From Rotaria macrura (lineage: Eukaryota; Rotifera; Eurotatoria; Philodinida; Philodinidae): DNA of 64,000 nt. Location: contig OENT01000524.1 of NCBI GenBank assembly GCA_900239685.1, forward strand, positions 39,853 to 103,852. The letters are read 5' to 3'. Of the stretch, positions 61,618-64,000 are shown piece by piece; positions within the stretch are counted from its first letter, which is position 1, and the number at the start of each line of letters is the position of its first letter. The notes under the pieces are model-generated. The model did not search any database. It saw only the letters and a list, made by a program, of their open reading frames with translations, and had not been told where the DNA came from. The position numbers and the translations under genes are program-made.

Positions 61618-63604
61618 GCACTTAAGCAATCGAAGTAAACAGTCATTCTGCCATATTTACTTGTGCATTTTGCTGAAAATAAAGTCAAGAACTTCATGCA
61701 ATTCAAAGAGTTGACAAAATCAAACAATCACAGTTCTTCTCGGTGAATCTGAATTCGTACGAGATTAACACTCAATTCCTATAGTCGTGAGTAAACCCAA
61801 ACGATCCTTAAAGGGTTCGATGTGCAACGCCGGCAGAACTCTCGCCGAATTCGAACAACAGTAGCAAAATGACGAAAAGTTCTACTGCACATGGAGAGAC
61901 TCACTTTCATTGAGCGCTTGCGTAAGACATTCAAACATGGTTTTTGCACATCTCAGCATCGTGTGCGACTCCTTATGAGATTTGAAATTCTAAAAAACAG
62001 CTTTTATCATGCTTACTTTTTTGACTGGCTAAGAACTTATTAATAATCTAAGATGACGTGCGTGATGGATATGCCTAATATTGATCGAAAAATCATCCAG
62101 CACAGATGAGATCAGTTCAGTTCGGTTTGGCTAGGAAAAAGTGCCAATAGATCCCGCCTCTAATAGCAATTATGAATTGATGTTTATCACTCTATTGAAT
62201 CATTCATCTAATGACTTGTTAGATAGTCGTTAGTACTAGCTAAGAGGGAAGAAAGACATTTCAAGATTTTTTTGTTTGCTAATACATCTAATGATGCAGC
62301 GTTGACGATACGCATTCTCTCTATGTAATAGAGTGGCTATTCTTCGAGATTTACTAGTCCTAATCTTGATCTTATGGGGATTGAAATTGATTACTCATGA
62401 GGTTTGAAATTACCTTCACATAAACAATCACAAAGCAATTTATCGGTGGATGAAAAATGATTTCATCAAGGTAAGATTCTATGATAGGCTTCCCTTGACG
62501 AAAAATAAGAGGCATCAGTTTTCTGTATCCTTCTAACTGTCAGCGTAAAAGAAACATGGTGCTTGTATTAAATTTTCGTTTACACGATTTTAACTTGGGA
62601 TTCGATAAATTCTAATGTCAAGTTATTTCAACTAATTCAAAGTCAAGAATCGAATTCAGAGTTGTTGATGCATCCCAACTTATAGACTTCTCACTCATGG
62701 AAAGTCTTTACATTTATTTCGAACATGAACTGAATTCTCACATAGCGTCACTTGAATTCATTCTGTTCTATTACAGTCGGATTTTATCTGACAGAATGCT
62801 AAAATCAAACCCAAAATAGACTGTTTGTAATATATATATATATAACATGATAGGCAAGATTGAGAATTATTTGTTCATACAACAGACTTTTAAATGCTGA
62901 TCGATTTATAAAAATTCCGAGCAAAGTTGCAAGAACTTTTAATCAGCCCAAAGTAAGGCATCTTCCCAAATCAATGGCATAGGAAATAGTTCCAAGAATT
63001 CTTTAAAAATGCAATCGGTATCTGAGTAGTGAAAATATGCTGAAATGAAAAACAAGCAGATTGTACACTGCTATTTATTGCACCAAACACTTGAGTCACA
63101 CGGAATCACTAACAAAAAGTGCATTGTATGTTGTTACTAAAATTTTCATTTCTATGTTTGCGATTCGACTCACATGGCTCGAACTGATTTAAATAGTGTT
63201 GACAGTAGAAATGAAAAAACTCGAATAGGCAATAGTTATTATTTTCGTTGTAGACACACGCCTAGGTAGAAATCAAGGTAAATAGTGTGCGTTTGTAGAA
63301 AAACAGTAGCTAGTCAGTTTTTTACCTTTTTCACTCACAATTTTTTTACTACTATCGCTATCTGTACTTAGGTCACATGGGTTTTCTCTATAAGAATCTC
63401 ATACTTGTCGCAAAACATTGGCATTCATGTTCCATCAATAAAGATTGTTTTAGGACTGGAATCAGCTGTATCTTCGATCCGTCCGAGAAGTGCTGAAAAC
63501 CGTATGTGCGATGAATGCAAAAACAGATTAGTCGTGTGCCAGATACTATGAATACCATCGTCAACAACTTACTGAATGGCTCACGAGAAAGAACGATGAA
63601 TTGA
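61618..63604. other. Intergenic, nothing recognised
   Basis: AT-rich, with a short (TA)n tract near 62831-62843. No gene found, though upstream exons of the following frame could lie here. Confidence 0.35.
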
Positions 63605-63859
63605 AAAAAGGAATTCGTGATCGATGAGAAAAAGCCGACATCGACAAAAAATCTATCTAGTGAAAGTATCATTACAAAAACTATTCAACCAACACAAACG
63701 AATGCAATAATAGTCAATAATGATCACATCGATTCATCATCGTACAAAAACGAACGTAACGAAATTAGTAAGTGGATTGAAAACAATATTTTATCGAATA
63801 CGAAAGTTTCGTTCAACTATAGCAAATGGAATGAACCGTTCCAACCAGTTCCCGTCTAA
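63605..63859 (+). CDS. Possible terminal exon of an unknown gene
   Basis: An open frame of about 80 codons with no ATG near its start; it follows an acceptor-like AAAAAAG (AG at 63609-63610), so it would be a 3' exon. The first half is Ser/Thr/Asn-rich (TKNLSSESIITKTIQPT); the end has a more specific look (ISKWIENNILSNTKVSFN, SKWNEPFQPVPV). No family recognised. Composition is normal for this genome and chance is possible. Confidence 0.35.
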   Translation, partial: KKEFVIDEKKPTSTKNLSSESIITKTIQPTQTNAIIVNNDHIDSSSYKNERNEISKWIENNILSNTKVSFNYSKWNEPFQPVPV

Positions 63860-64000
63860 CGTAACTGGTTACTTCTCTCTCCTCACTTGAACTAACAAGG
63901 AAACTTGATAAAGTTTTGCCTCGTCTTAGAGTTTAAGAGAGAATGTGCGAGAACTTCGAGAATGGTCACAACATGAGTTTTTGTAACCCGCCAATTATTT
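63860..64000. other. Window end, nothing recognised
   Basis: Short AT-rich end of the window. Confidence 0.4.

Overview
This window looks like nuclear DNA of a small-genome invertebrate, most likely a bdelloid rotifer. The DNA is AT-rich, introns are mostly 50-77 nt with GT-AG ends, the genes are animal metabolic and signalling genes, and most starts have a 3' splice acceptor a few bases before the ATG, as expected for spliced-leader or short leader-intron genes. The taxon is an inference, because no marker gene is present.

Six genes are well supported. Methylmalonyl-CoA mutase (+, 19072-22883, ten exons, 748 aa) and D-3-phosphoglycerate dehydrogenase (+, 31836-33780, eight exons, 510 aa) reconstruct as complete enzymes. 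An ELAV/Hu-type third RRM with a Gln/Asn-rich linker (-, 35745-36600) is seen only at its 3' end. An aminergic class A GPCR (-, 47722-49072, three exons, 405 aa) carries all the catecholamine-type binding residues but a changed NPxxY motif. A neuronal calcium sensor with three canonical EF-hands (+, 60757-61472, 194 aa) lies just after a 68-aa unknown protein (+, 60395-60601). A small secreted Cys-rich protein (-, 3258-3596) is also convincing. Weaker models are a GPI-anchored-like secreted protein with a frameshift (+, 4583-5911), a two-span membrane protein tail (+, 24918-25340) and a possible terminal exon (+, 63605-63859).

The rest is gene-poor and repeat-rich. From 0.7 to 26.2 kb there are several unrelated non-autonomous element types. 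Some have motif-dense ends around an AT-rich core (676-2060, 7753-8480, 13911-15790), some are foldbacks (11940-12200, 17370-17450, 23363-23753), and one is a dispersed family with four copies (6381-7066, 7378-7752, 12225-12775, 25489-26232), one copy carrying a 21-bp minisatellite. Near 53-58 kb two elements begin with a poly-C run, end with a poly-G run and are flanked by TTAA; one is mostly an assembly gap (N, 53159-53732).

Tracts at 38.8-47.4 kb and 50.75-52.7 kb (+), and 10.96-11.53 kb (-), read like decayed protein-coding DNA with in-frame stops and frame changes. No rRNA, CRISPR array or convincing tRNA was seen. The genes do not form an operon or pathway. MCM (propionate catabolism) and PHGDH (serine synthesis) are independent housekeeping enzymes, while the GPCR and calcium sensor suggest neuronal signalling.
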